Origin: an uncultured Eubacteriales bacterium
GTDB taxonomy: Bacteria; Bacillota; Clostridia; Oscillospirales; Acutalibacteraceae
NCBI GenBank assembly: GCA_934444695.1
Contig: CAKSDF010000001.1
Coordinates: 8,605-72,604, forward strand
Reading direction: 5' to 3'
DNA length: 64,000 nt
Shown here piece by piece: positions 63,987-64,000 of this stretch. Under the pieces are notes generated by a model. The model was not told where the DNA came from and did no database searches. It worked only from the letters and a program-made list of their open reading frames with translations. The translations under genes were made by a program, and so were the position numbers. Position 1 is the first letter of the stretch, and each line of letters opens with the position of its first letter.

Positions 63987-64000
63987 TTTTTGTGTAGAGT

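Noticed and set aside
1..64000. rRNA, tRNA, prophage or insertion-sequence genes
   Set aside because: I looked for conserved RNA sequence, tRNA-like cloverleaf arms and transposase or integrase motifs and saw none; a covariance search could still find a small RNA.

Overview
The window looks like the replication-origin neighbourhood of an endospore-forming, moderate-GC member of the Clostridia, probably Oscillospiraceae/Ruminococcaceae-like. This rests on the block dnaA-dnaN-S4-recF-remB-gyrB-gyrA, soj/spo0J-type parA-parB, both dipicolinate synthase subunits, gerW, scpA-scpB, and 18 perfect copies of the parS palindrome TGTTTCACGTGAAACA. The lineage is inferred from gene content and protein flavour. 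No rRNA, tRNA, CRISPR array, prophage or transposase gene was recognised.

Layout. 0-18 kb (+): 3' end of trmL, a YitT-type membrane protein, comM, metA, a two-component system fused in one operon with an HtrA protease, a DeoR regulator, a pyruvate-dehydrogenase-type operon (E2, E3, fused E1 alpha-beta) and mtlD. 18.6-20.3 kb (-): a MATE exporter with a long acidic N-terminus. 20.7-31.6 kb (+): dnaA to gyrA, with a zinc-ribbon membrane protein gene between gyrB and gyrA. 31.7-36.9 kb (-): parA-parB-serS, a GT4 glycosyltransferase and a DUF5662 protein. 36.9-37.9 kb: a gene-free 1-kb region with eight parS sites. 37.9-43.6 kb (+): two flavoproteins, an MmcQ/YjbR protein and dpaA-dpaB. 44-54 kb (-): rny, a translation/nucleotide-hygiene operon (DUF6062-rdgB-yhbY-mtaB), argF, a lipoprotein, a diguanylate cyclase and a PAP2-like protein. 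54.4-56.6 kb (+): an XRE regulator with a probably leaderless mRNA, a secreted anchored protein and rsmG. 56.7-61.5 kb (-): lepA, gerW, scpB, scpA and a site-2 protease. The window ends with a tiny Cys/Asp-rich membrane protein (+) and a DUF815 AAA+ ATPase (-).

The origin theme links several parts. ParB loads at parS and spreads; ParA and the SMC-ScpAB condensin (scpAB at 60 kb) act with it to segregate origins. The parS sites are unusually dense. Within 37.1-37.9 kb they lie in a ~62-bp register with a 3+2+3 pattern. DnaA carries a changed DNA-recognition motif (NHSTI for the usual DHTTV). I found no TTATCCACA boxes beside dnaA, but the dnaA-dnaN gap has five same-strand TTTCAAC motifs.

The intergenic DNA also carries a repeat family of seven ~140-170 bp copies. 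Each has an outer stem, two side hairpins and an inner arm, and the paired arms covary between copies. Two copies sit inside ~440-bp composite elements. Several conserved proteins carry low-complexity acidic or Ala/Thr/Ser-rich extensions (HtrA, MATE, GyrA, GerW, ScpB). Many genes use a GGTG Shine-Dalgarno placed 5-6 nt before the start, which supports TTG starts for deoR-type, parA, dpaA and DUF815 genes.
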